Shown piece by piece: positions 57,480 through 64,000 of a stretch of 64,000 bases of DNA. The stretch spans positions 159,658 through 223,657 of the forward strand of contig NZ_JARQXA010000007.1 of NCBI RefSeq assembly GCF_029543155.1, written 5' to 3'. The notes under the pieces are model-generated. The model had not been told where the DNA came from and did not search any database. It worked only from the letters and a program-made list of their open reading frames with translations. Position 1 is the first letter of the stretch. Each line of letters starts with the position of its first letter. Both the position numbers and the translations under genes were made by a program. This stretch comes from Sphingomonas sp. HITSZ_GF (GTDB taxonomy: Bacteria > Pseudomonadota > Alphaproteobacteria > Sphingomonadales > Sphingomonadaceae).

Positions 57480-59603
57480 ATGTTGTTGCGTTCGCTGTTG
57501 CTCACCTCCGCCGCCCTGCTCGCCTTGCCGGCCCATGCCGACGACAAGCCGGCCGACACCAGGGGAGCCTCGGCAACCGCGAGCAGCGATGCGCCCGCCA
57601 CGGCCGCGAACAACCAGGATCATGACGAGCCCGGCGCCCAGATCGTCGTCACCGGCACCCGTGCGCGCAACACCGCCGACGTGCTCGGCGGCACCGCGGT
57701 GCTCGCCAAGGACGAGCTGACCAACGACCTGCGCCCGACGATCGGCGAGACGCTGGCCCAGCAGCCCGGCGTTTCGGCCAGCTCGTTCGGTCCCAATGCC
57801 TCGCGCCCGGTGCTGCGCGGCTTCATCGGCGCCCGCGCGCCGCTGCTCACCGACGGCATCGGCAGCATCGACGTGTCGAACACCTCGGCCGATCACGCGT
57901 CGATCATCAATCCGCTCACCGCGGACCGCATCGAAGTGCTGCGCGGCCCCACCGCGCTGATCTTCGGCCCCTCGGCGATCGGCGGCGTGGTCAATGTGAT
58001 CGACAGCCGCATCCCGCGCCACATGCCCGAGGAAGTCGTGCATTTCGACGGCATCGCCACCTATGGCAGCGCCGCCGATGAGCGCTCGGTGTCGGGCGCG
58101 GCGGACGTGCCGGTGACGAGCAAGATCGTGCTCCACGCCGATGGCAGCTTCTCGCAGACCGGTGACCAGCGCACCGGCGGCTATGTCCTGTCGCCGGCAC
58201 TGCGCGCCCAGGCGGCGGCCAGCGCCGATCCCGAGATCGCCGACCTCGCCGATCTCAAGGGCAAGGTGCCCAACACTGCCGCCAAGACCTGGGACGTCGC
58301 CGGCGGCGCCGCGATCATCGACGGCACCAACAATCTCGGCTTCTCGGTCAGCCATTTCGACACCTTTTACGGCGTGCCGGTGCGCTACTCGCTCGATCCG
58401 GCGATCGAGGCCGAGAATGTCCGCCTCCATGCCCAGCAGACCCGCGTCGACATCCGCGGCGAGGTCAATATCGGCGACGGCTTCTTCAAGCAGCTGCGCA
58501 CCCGCTGGGCGGCAGCCGACTATAAGCACTCGGAGATCGAGGATACCGGCGAGGTCGGCACCACCTTCTACAATCAGGGCTATGAGGGCCGGCTCGAACT
58601 GGTCCAGTCGGGCCGCGGCGGCTGGGACGGGCTGATCGGCGGCCAGTTCTCGCTGCGCGACATGCACGTGATCGGCGAAGAGAAGTTCCTGCCCAAGAAC
58701 TCGGCCCAGCAGTTCGGCCTGTTCACGCTCCAGTCGCTCGATCTCGGCGCGTTCAAGGCCGAGGCGGCGGCGCGCTTCGAGCATAACGACGTCACTGCCC
58801 AGGCCGATGCCGATATCGGCAACCCGGCCTATGCCCGCAGCTTCGACAGCTTCTCGGCATCTCTCGGTGCCAGCTATGCGGTGGCCGACGGCATGCGCTT
58901 CGGCGTCAACGTCTCGCGCGCCGAACGGGCACCGACGCCGGAAGAGCTGTTCGCCAACGGCCCGCATGCCGGCACCCAGGCCTATGAGATCGGCAACCCC
59001 GATTTCGGCACCGAGAAGAGCTGGGGCGTCGAGGCGACCTTCAAGGGATCGGGCGACGGCTTCGCCTTCTCGACCGCGGCCTATTACAACTGGTTCACCG
59101 GCTATATCTACGACACGCCCACCGGCGCGACCGAGGACGACCTGCCGGTCTTCCAGTACAACCAGGCCGATGCGCGCTATTACGGCTTCGAGGCCGAAGG
59201 CTCGCTGCGCCTGGCCCAGGTCAAGGCCTTCACGATCAACGCCACCGCGCTGGCCGATTATGTCCACGCCGAGATCGTCGGCACCGGCCCGGCGCCGCGC
59301 ATCCCGCCGCTGCGCATCAATGGCGGGCTCGAGGCGACCTCGGACAATTTCTCGATCCGCGGCGAAGTCGAGCATGTGTTCGACCAGACCCGCATCTCGG
59401 CCTTCGAGACCCCGACCGACGGCTTCACCTTCGTCAACGCCTCGGTCTCGTGGAAGCCGTGGGGCGCCGCTTCGAACACCAGCCTGATGCTCTCGGCGAA
59501 CAACATCTTCGACGTCGAGGCCCGCCGCGCGGCCAGCGTGCTCAAGGACTATGCCCCCCTGCCCGGCCGCGACATCCGCGTGACGGCGCGGATCCAGATC
59601 TGA
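57480..59603 (+). CDS. TonB-dependent receptor, ZnuD-like
   Basis: An outer-membrane receptor of 707 aa. Signal peptide MLLRSLLLTSAALLALPAHA; His/Asp-rich N-terminus (N-N-Q-D-H-D-E-P), TonB box-like A-Q-I-V-V-T-G-T-R, plug with R-P-V-L-R-G-F-I-G-A-R-A-P-L-L-T-D-G-I-G-S-I-D-V-S and I-E-V-L-R-G-P-T-A-L-I-F-G-P-S-A-I-G-G-V-V-N-V-I, and a barrel with A-P-T-P-E-E-L-F-A-N-G-P-H. This pattern is close to the zinc receptor ZnuD. ATG 57480 is used rather than the TTG before it. Zinc uptake is inferred; other metals or small chelates are possible. Confidence 0.85.
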   Translation: MLLRSLLLTSAALLALPAHADDKPADTRGASATASSDAPATAANNQDHDEPGAQIVVTGTRARNTADVLGGTAVLAKDELTNDLRPTIGETLAQQPGVSASSFGPNASRPVLRGFIGARAPLLTDGIGSIDVSNTSADHASIINPLTADRIEVLRGPTALIFGPSAIGGVVNVIDSRIPRHMPEEVVHFDGIATYGSAADERSVSGAADVPVTSKIVLHADGSFSQTGDQRTGGYVLSPALRAQAAASADPEIADLADLKGKVPNTAAKTWDVAGGAAIIDGTNNLGFSVSHFDTFYGVPVRYSLDPAIEAENVRLHAQQTRVDIRGEVNIGDGFFKQLRTRWAAADYKHSEIEDTGEVGTTFYNQGYEGRLELVQSGRGGWDGLIGGQFSLRDMHVIGEEKFLPKNSAQQFGLFTLQSLDLGAFKAEAAARFEHNDVTAQADADIGNPAYARSFDSFSASLGASYAVADGMRFGVNVSRAERAPTPEELFANGPHAGTQAYEIGNPDFGTEKSWGVEATFKGSGDGFAFSTAAYYNWFTGYIYDTPTGATEDDLPVFQYNQADARYYGFEAEGSLRLAQVKAFTINATALADYVHAEIVGTGPAPRIPPLRINGGLEATSDNFSIRGEVEHVFDQTRISAFETPTDGFTFVNASVSWKPWGAASNTSLMLSANNIFDVEARRAASVLKDYAPLPGRDIRVTARIQI

Positions 59604-59626
59604 CGCACGGCGTCATAGCTCCCACC

Positions 59627-59734
59627 CGTCACCCCGGCCTTGTGCCGGGGTCCACCGGGAGGCAGGTCATGGGCAAGAGGCTCGCAAGTCGAACCGTGCG
59701 GCACCGTGGACCCCGGCACAAGGCCGGGGTGACG
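59627..59734. repeat. Palindromic repeat pair, family C, copy 3
   Basis: Same arms and spacer words as 12598-12705 and 25031-25138, lying after the ZnuD-like gene stop. Confidence 0.85.
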
Positions 59735-59777
59735 ATGTAGAAGGAGCATTGCGCTCGCCGTCCCGTTAGGCGATCCG

Positions 59778-60494
59778 ATGCCCATGCACCCCGCCCCCGA
59801 AGCCCCGCCGGCGTCCCGCCGCCTGCCCTGGCCGATCCTCGCCGCGGCGGGCTTCGCGCTCTTCCTCCTCGCCCTGCTCTGGTTCGGCCACGAGCTGGTC
59901 GAGGGCGACGGCGCGACGGTCGACCGCGCGATCCTGCTGGCGATGCGCGTGCCCGGCCATCCGCTTCAGCCGATCGGCCCCGCCTGGCTCCCCTCCGCCG
60001 TCCGCGACGTGACTGCGCTCGGCAGCACCACCGTGCTGACTTTCATCGTGGTGGTCGCGGCGATCTTCCTCGGCCTCGCCGGGCGGCTGCGGACGGCCCT
60101 GCTCGTCGTCACCGCCTCGCTGCTCGGGTCGGTCGCGGTCGAGACGATCCGCGCCTTTATCGCCCGGCCCCGCCCGGAGCTGACCGGCCAGCTCATGGAA
60201 GTGAGCTCGCACAGCTTCCCCAGCGGCCATGCCGCGATTAGCGCGATCGTCTATCTGACGCTCGCCACCCTGCTCTTCCCGGTGCTGCCCGATCGCCGCA
60301 TCCGCGGCTTCGCCCTGGTCGTCGCGCTGGTGCTGACCGCCGCGATCGGGCTCAGCCGCCTCTATCTCGGCGTCCATTGGCCGAGCGACGTGCTCGCCGG
60401 CTGGGCGTTCGGCGGCGTCTGGGCGATGATCTGGTGGCGGATCGAGCTGGCGCTGCTGACGCGCGCCCGCGCTTCCGCGATGTTGGAAATATAG
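59778..60494 (+). CDS. PAP2-family membrane phosphatase
   Basis: A 238-aa lipid-phosphate phosphatase with about six membrane segments. The three active-site motifs are R-P-R-P-E-L (motif 1, with its usual Lys replaced or upstream), H-S-F-P-S-G-H-A (motif 2) and S-R-L-Y-L-G-V-H-W-P-S-D (motif 3). Substrates may be undecaprenyl pyrophosphate, phosphatidylglycerol phosphate or similar lipids. The ATG at 59778 or the one at 59784 may be used. Followed by convergent galE. Confidence 0.9.
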   Translation: MPMHPAPEAPPASRRLPWPILAAAGFALFLLALLWFGHELVEGDGATVDRAILLAMRVPGHPLQPIGPAWLPSAVRDVTALGSTTVLTFIVVVAAIFLGLAGRLRTALLVVTASLLGSVAVETIRAFIARPRPELTGQLMEVSSHSFPSGHAAISAIVYLTLATLLFPVLPDRRIRGFALVVALVLTAAIGLSRLYLGVHWPSDVLAGWAFGGVWAMIWWRIELALLTRARASAMLEI

Positions 60495-60572
60495 GACAAG
60501 CCTCGCGCAAGCATGTTGCGTCAGGCGGGCTTCAAATCAGCCCTTGGCGTGTACTTCGTGTACTTTGGCAGC

Positions 60573-61580
60573 TCAGCCCTGCCGCTCGGCGAGCTTGCGC
60601 TCCCAGGCCAGCGCGTCCTTGACGATGCCTTCGAGGTCGTCGTGCTTCGGCCGCCAGGGCAGCGCCGCCAGGATCGCGCTGTTGTCGGCGATCAGCGCGT
60701 CCGGATCGCCCGCGCGCCGCCCCTCGAGCTTGCGCTCGATCGTGACGTTGGTCACCCGGTCGACCGCGTCGAGCACCTGCAGCACCGAGAAACCGCGGCC
60801 ATAGCCGGCGTTGAGCGTGTGGCTCTCGCCGGGCTTGGCGATCAGCAGGTCGAGCGCATCGACATGCGCCGCGGCCAGGTCGCTGACATGGATATAGTCG
60901 CGCACGCCGGTGCCGTCGGGCGTGTCGAAATCGGTGCCGAACACGCCGACCGAAGCCCGCTTGCCGGTGGCGGCTTCCACCGCGACCTTGATCAGATGCG
61001 TCGCCCCCGCGGTCGACTGGCCCGAGCGGCCCTGCGGGTCGGCGCCCGCCACATTGAAATAGCGCAGCGCCGCATAGTTGATCGGATGCGCCGCGGCGAC
61101 GTCCTTCAGCATGATCTCGGTCATCAGCTTGGACATGCCGTACGGGTTGATCGGCAGCTTGGGACTGTCCTCGCGCACCGGCACGACTTCGGGAATGCCA
61201 TAGGTCGCGGCGGTCGAGGAGAAGATGAAGTGCTTCACGCCTTCCGCCACCGCGCTCTCGATCAGCGATCGGCTCGCGGCGGTGTTGTTGCGATAATATT
61301 TGAGCGGGTCGCTCACGCTCTCGGGCACCACCACCGATCCGGCGAAGTGCATGATCGCGATCACGCCGTGCGCGCGGATCGTCGCGCGCACCTTGTCGTC
61401 GTCGGCGATATTGGCGACCACCAGCGTGGCGCGCGGATCGACCGCCCAGTCGAAGCCGGTGACGAGATTGTCGACCACGACGACCTTCCAGCCGGCATCG
61501 AGCAGCGCCAGCACGGCATGGCTGCCGATATAGCCCGCCCCGCCCGTCACCAGCACCGTGCCTTCGCGCATTCTTCGCAT
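60573..61580 (-). CDS. galE: UDP-glucose 4-epimerase
   Basis: Interconverts UDP-glucose and UDP-galactose for surface polysaccharide synthesis. Motifs: T-G-G-A-G-Y-I-G-S-H (NAD binding), H-F-A-G-S-V-V-V-P-E-S, S-S-T-A-A-T-Y-G (catalytic Ser/Thr), Y-G-M-S-K (catalytic Tyr/Lys), N-V-A-G-A-D-P-Q-G and R-D-Y-I-H-V-S-D-L-A. 335 aa. The start is at 61580 (after AAAGG) or at 61571 (MREGTVLV); both are possible. Divergent from msrA. Confidence 0.95.
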   Translation of the reverse strand: MRRMREGTVLVTGGAGYIGSHAVLALLDAGWKVVVVDNLVTGFDWAVDPRATLVVANIADDDKVRATIRAHGVIAIMHFAGSVVVPESVSDPLKYYRNNTAASRSLIESAVAEGVKHFIFSSTAATYGIPEVVPVREDSPKLPINPYGMSKLMTEIMLKDVAAAHPINYAALRYFNVAGADPQGRSGQSTAGATHLIKVAVEAATGKRASVGVFGTDFDTPDGTGVRDYIHVSDLAAAHVDALDLLIAKPGESHTLNAGYGRGFSVLQVLDAVDRVTNVTIERKLEGRRAGDPDALIADNSAILAALPWRPKHDDLEGIVKDALAWERKLAERQG

Positions 61581-61641
61581 CCCCGACCTTTGTTCCGGCT
61601 CCGCTCAATCCTATCTATGCGCCGATAGCAAGGAGTTCGCG

Positions 61642-62190
61642 ATGAGCATTGAAACCGCAACGCTGGCCGGCGGCTGCTTCTGGTGCACCGAGGCCGTGTT
61701 CAACGACGTTATCGGCGTCCAGTCGGTCGAAAGCGGTTATATCGGGGGCACCACGGAAAACCCGACCTACAAGGAAGTCTGCACGGGCACGACCGGGCAT
61801 GCCGAAGCGATCCGGGTGAGCTTCGACACTGACCAGATCTCCTATGGCGAGATTCTCGACATCTTCCTGGCGACGCACGACCCCACCCAGCTCAACCGCC
61901 AGGGCAATGATATCGGCACCCAGTATCGCTCGGCGATCTTCCCGCATTCGGCGGAGCAGGAGCGCGAGGCGCTCGACGCGATCGAGCGCGCCCGGCCCGA
62001 CTGGCCCGAGCCGATCGTCACTGCGATCGAGCCGCTCGGCGAATGGTGGTCGGCCGAGGACTACCACCAGGAATATTGGCAGGGCGAAGGCCAGCGCAAT
62101 CCCTATTGCCTGGCGGTGATCCCGCCCAAGCTGCGCAAGCTCCGCAAGAGCTTCGCCGCGCGCAGCAAGGAAGGCGCGACCCCTGCCTGA
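61642..62190 (+). CDS. msrA: Peptide-methionine (S)-S-oxide reductase
   Basis: Repairs oxidised methionine. The nucleophile is C12 in G-G-C-F-W-C-T-E; the family pattern G-Y-I-G-G-T-T-E-N-P-T-Y-K-E-V-C-T-G-T-T-G-H-A-E follows, and a D-Y-H-Q-E-Y-W substrate loop comes later. 182 aa. ATG 61642 follows AAGGAG. The HAD gene lies 42 bases downstream and may be co-transcribed. Confidence 0.96.
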   Translation: MSIETATLAGGCFWCTEAVFNDVIGVQSVESGYIGGTTENPTYKEVCTGTTGHAEAIRVSFDTDQISYGEILDIFLATHDPTQLNRQGNDIGTQYRSAIFPHSAEQEREALDAIERARPDWPEPIVTAIEPLGEWWSAEDYHQEYWQGEGQRNPYCLAVIPPKLRKLRKSFAARSKEGATPA

Positions 62191-62232
62191 TCGCAGTTGC
62201 GACAGCGGCGCGGCTGTGGTGAGGGAGCAGCG

Positions 62233-62889
62233 ATGACGCTCCCCGGCCGCAGCTTCGCCGCCTTCCTGTTCGACATGGACGGCACCCTGGTGAACTCCAT
62301 GGCGGTGGTCGACCGCGTCTGGCGCGCCTGGGCAGCGCGGCACGGGATCGCGACCGAGCCGCTGATGTCCGCGCTGCACGGCGTGCGCGCGATCGAGACG
62401 ATCCGCCGCTTCGCGCCCGCCGGCGTCGACGCCGAAGCCGAGACCGAAGCGCTCACCCAGGCCGAGATCGACGATGTCGACGGGCTGGTCGAGATCAGTG
62501 GCGCGGCGGCCTTCCTCGCGCGCCTGCCCGCCGATCGCTGGGCGCTGGTCACCTCGGCGCCGCGCGCGCTGGCGCTGCGGCGGCTGGAGGCGGCCGGTGT
62601 CGCCTTGCCCTCGGTGGTGATCACCGCCGAGGACGTCGCGCACGGCAAGCCGGCGCCCGACTGCTTCCTCGCCGCTGCGGCGCTGCTCGGCGTCGACATC
62701 GCCGATTGCCTGGTCTGGGAGGACAGCCCCGCCGGCCTCGCCGCCGCCGATGCCGCCGGCGCCGCGGCGATCGTGATCACCGAGACGCATCACGACGCGA
62801 TGGACACCCCGCATCCGGCCCGCACCGATTATCGCGGCCTCGAGGTGGAGACCGACGCCCGGGGCTGGCTGAGGCTGGTCGCGCGCTAG
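62233..62889 (+). CDS. HAD-superfamily phosphatase
   Basis: A 218-aa HAD hydrolase: nucleophile D14 and acid D16 in F-L-F-D-M-D-G-T-L-V, motif II V-T-S-A-P-R, motif III K-P-A-P-D, and W-E-D-S-P-A-G at motif IV. The helical cap is inserted after motif I, as in beta-phosphoglucomutase and sugar-phosphate phosphatases. ATG 62233 follows GAGGGAG. Substrate unknown, probably a sugar phosphate. Its TAG stop shares CTAG with the convergent Sua5 gene. Confidence 0.85.
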   Translation: MTLPGRSFAAFLFDMDGTLVNSMAVVDRVWRAWAARHGIATEPLMSALHGVRAIETIRRFAPAGVDAEAETEALTQAEIDDVDGLVEISGAAAFLARLPADRWALVTSAPRALALRRLEAAGVALPSVVITAEDVAHGKPAPDCFLAAAALLGVDIADCLVWEDSPAGLAAADAAGAAAIVITETHHDAMDTPHPARTDYRGLEVETDARGWLRLVAR

Positions 62890-63860
62890 CGGTGCGCGGC
62901 GCGGCGCAGGCGGTCGTTGATCGCCACGCCGATGCCGGTCTCGGGAATCGGCGCCACGGCGATGGCAAGCGCGTCGCTCGCATCGGCGCGGTGGAGCGCG
63001 TCGAACAGGTTCGCGGCGGCTTCGGTGAGGTCGCCGCTGGGGGATAGGGTTTCGTTGCCGGTTATTGGGCCGAAGCCGATGAAGTATTCGCCGTCCCGCG
63101 CGTCGGTGGCGTTGAGGCGCACAGGCTTGGACGGGGCGTAATGGCTGTCGAGCTGGCCGGGCGCAGTGATCCCCTGGCTGTTCCCCGGCGAAAGCCGGGG
63201 CCCAGGGTCGGAGAGCGACTCGTCCCGCGACCTTGGGCCCCGGCTTTCGCCGGGGAACAGCTGATCGCGCGTAAGCGGCCCGGGCCGCAAAATCGAAGAC
63301 CCCATCACGATCGTCGACTCCACCCCCGCCGGCGTGGCGCCGTCGTCGATCACCAGCGGGATGCGCCCGGCCAGGCTCTTCGCGACATGCTCGGCCCGGG
63401 TCGGGCTGATCGAACCGCTGGCATTGGCCGAGGGCGCGGCGAGCGGCTTGCCCGACGCCTTCAGCAGCGCCTGCATCGCCCGGTGGCGCGGCACCCGGAT
63501 CGCGATCGTGTCGAGCCCGGCAGTGACCAGCGCGGCGATGCCGGCATCGGGTCGCACCGGCAGCACCAAAGTCAGTGGCCCCGGCCAGAAGCGCGTCGCC
63601 AGATCGCGCGCGGCATCGTCGAACAGCGCGATCCGCTCGGCGGCGGCCAAATCGGGGACATGGACGATCAGCGGGTTGAAGCTCGGCCGGCCCTTGGCGG
63701 CATAGATGCCCGCCACCGCGCGCGACTCGGTGGCGTCGGCGGCCAAGCCATAGACGGTTTCGGTGGGCACCGCGACGCATTCGCCGGCGCGAATCAGCGC
63801 GGCGGCCTCGGCGATCGCAGCCGTGCCGTAAGGTAAGATGCGCGGATTTGTCGGGCTCAC
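62886..63860 (-). CDS. L-threonylcarbamoyladenylate synthase (Sua5 type) with embedded repeat
   Basis: Makes threonylcarbamoyl-AMP for the t6A modification of tRNA. The YrdC domain is clear: A-V-P-T-E-T-V-Y-G-L-A-A-D-A, A-A-K-G-R-P-S-F-N-P-L-I-V-H, and S-A-N-A-S-G-x-x-S-P-T. The C-terminal Sua5 extension (S-H-Y-A-P-S-K-P and later G-I-G-V-A-I-N-D-R-L) is present. GTG 63860 is taken as start (324 aa). Residues about 201-228 are encoded by a copy of repeat family B lying in frame in the interdomain linker. No stop is introduced, so the gene is probably still functional. Confidence 0.9.
   Translation of the reverse strand: MSPTNPRILPYGTAAIAEAAALIRAGECVAVPTETVYGLAADATESRAVAGIYAAKGRPSFNPLIVHVPDLAAAERIALFDDAARDLATRFWPGPLTLVLPVRPDAGIAALVTAGLDTIAIRVPRHRAMQALLKASGKPLAAPSANASGSISPTRAEHVAKSLAGRIPLVIDDGATPAGVESTIVMGSSILRPGPLTRDQLFPGESRGPRSRDESLSDPGPRLSPGNSQGITAPGQLDSHYAPSKPVRLNATDARDGEYFIGFGPITGNETLSPSGDLTEAAANLFDALHRADASDALAIAVAPIPETGIGVAINDRLRRAAHR
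63178..63260. repeat. Palindromic repeat pair, family B, copy 2, inside Sua5 coding region
   Basis: Arms CTGTTCCCCGGCGAAAGCC and the inverse enclose about 35 bases; the arms match 15764-15845. Unlike all other copies it lies within a gene, in the linker between the YrdC and Sua5 domains. Confidence 0.9.
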
Positions 63861-63906
63861 TTTTGGCGAGCTATACGGCGCGAAACCAGACCACAAGAGA
63901 GGCAAT

Positions 63907-64000
63907 ATGTTCACCCCCGCCACCGCCGACCAGCGCTTCGTGCTCGAGACCATTGTCCGCCTGGGCGAGATCAGTGCGGAGGCGGCCGAGATGGCTGATG
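63907..64000 (+). CDS. Start of an acyl-CoA dehydrogenase-like gene, cut by window end
   Basis: ATG 63907 follows AGAGG. Only 31 codons are visible (MFTPATADQRFVLETIV..., then R-L-G-E-I-S-A-E-A-A-E-M-A-D). This N-terminus resembles that of acyl-CoA dehydrogenases of alphaproteobacteria, but so little is seen that the call is tentative. Divergent from Sua5, 46 bases apart. Confidence 0.45.
   Translation, partial: MFTPATADQRFVLETIVRLGEISAEAAEMAD

Noticed and set aside
57429..59375. 648-codon minus-strand frame opposite the ZnuD-like receptor
   Set aside because: Antisense shadow; low-complexity composition and no family resemblance.
61615..63780. 721-codon minus-strand frame across msrA, HAD and Sua5
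   Set aside because: It spans three well-supported genes out of frame; no motif.

Overview
The window looks like chromosomal DNA of a sphingomonad (Alphaproteobacteria, Sphingomonadales; most likely Sphingomonas in the broad sense). This is inferred from the very high GC content, the set of protein families (TonB-dependent receptors, FnrL-type regulator, DUF2721, DUF1343), and several families of short palindromic intergenic repeats typical of this group. No rRNA, CRISPR array, prophage or insertion sequence was seen. There is one tRNA (Lys-UUU). Both edges cut genes: a lipase-like gene on the left and an apparent acyl-CoA dehydrogenase on the right.

Region by region. Positions 1-7.3 kb hold a truncated lipase, an unrecognised exported protein, and the class I ribonucleotide reductase genes nrdB and nrdA, separated by a small lipoprotein pair, a DUF2171 gene and a DUF559 nuclease-like gene flanked by inverted repeats. 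7.9-12.6 kb is an EmrB/EmrA-type drug efflux pair and an exported amidase. 12.7-22.1 kb holds small conserved proteins, an Fnr-type oxygen regulator with a perfect Fnr palindrome (and a hidden 31-codon membrane peptide divergent from it), a class V aminotransferase, trmB, two degenerate EAL-domain paralogues flanking an exported protein, and a TetR regulator with clear operators. 22.2-28.2 kb is housekeeping: metK (with a leader that could form a switch), lnt, N-carbamoylputrescine amidase, uracil-DNA glycosylase, and folK overlapping tRNA-Lys. 28.2-33.5 kb carries an Lrp regulator divergent from leucine dehydrogenase plus a coupled ACT-like protein, then a coupled peroxiredoxin / serine acetyltransferase / class I glutaminase operon.

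33.5-37.5 kb is a probable peptidoglycan (MurNAc) salvage operon: AmiE-like serine hydrolase, NamZ (DUF1343) and a sodium-solute symporter. 38-44 kb is a 1999-residue autotransporter with an internal duplication, followed by an EF-hand protein. 44.3-56.8 kb is an alginate utilisation locus: GntR/FCD regulator, TonB-dependent receptor, KDG kinase, and an operon of PL6 lyase, PL17 lyase, MFS uptake carrier, SDR (probable DEH reductase) and a CE12-like SGNH acetylesterase, with a TSUP permease beyond a terminator. Oligomers would enter by the receptor, be cut by PL6/PL17 in the periplasm, be imported by the MFS protein, be reduced to 2-keto-3-deoxygluconate by the SDR and phosphorylated by KdgK; the KDPG aldolase is not in this window. 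ATTGGTAT half-sites upstream of the receptor/kinase and of PL6 suggest common control by the GntR protein.

57.5-64 kb holds a ZnuD-like TonB receptor, a PAP2 phosphatase, galE, msrA, a HAD hydrolase, and a Sua5 threonylcarbamoyl-AMP synthase whose reading frame runs through a copy of one of the palindromic repeats.

All family calls come from reading motifs by eye; no database search was possible.
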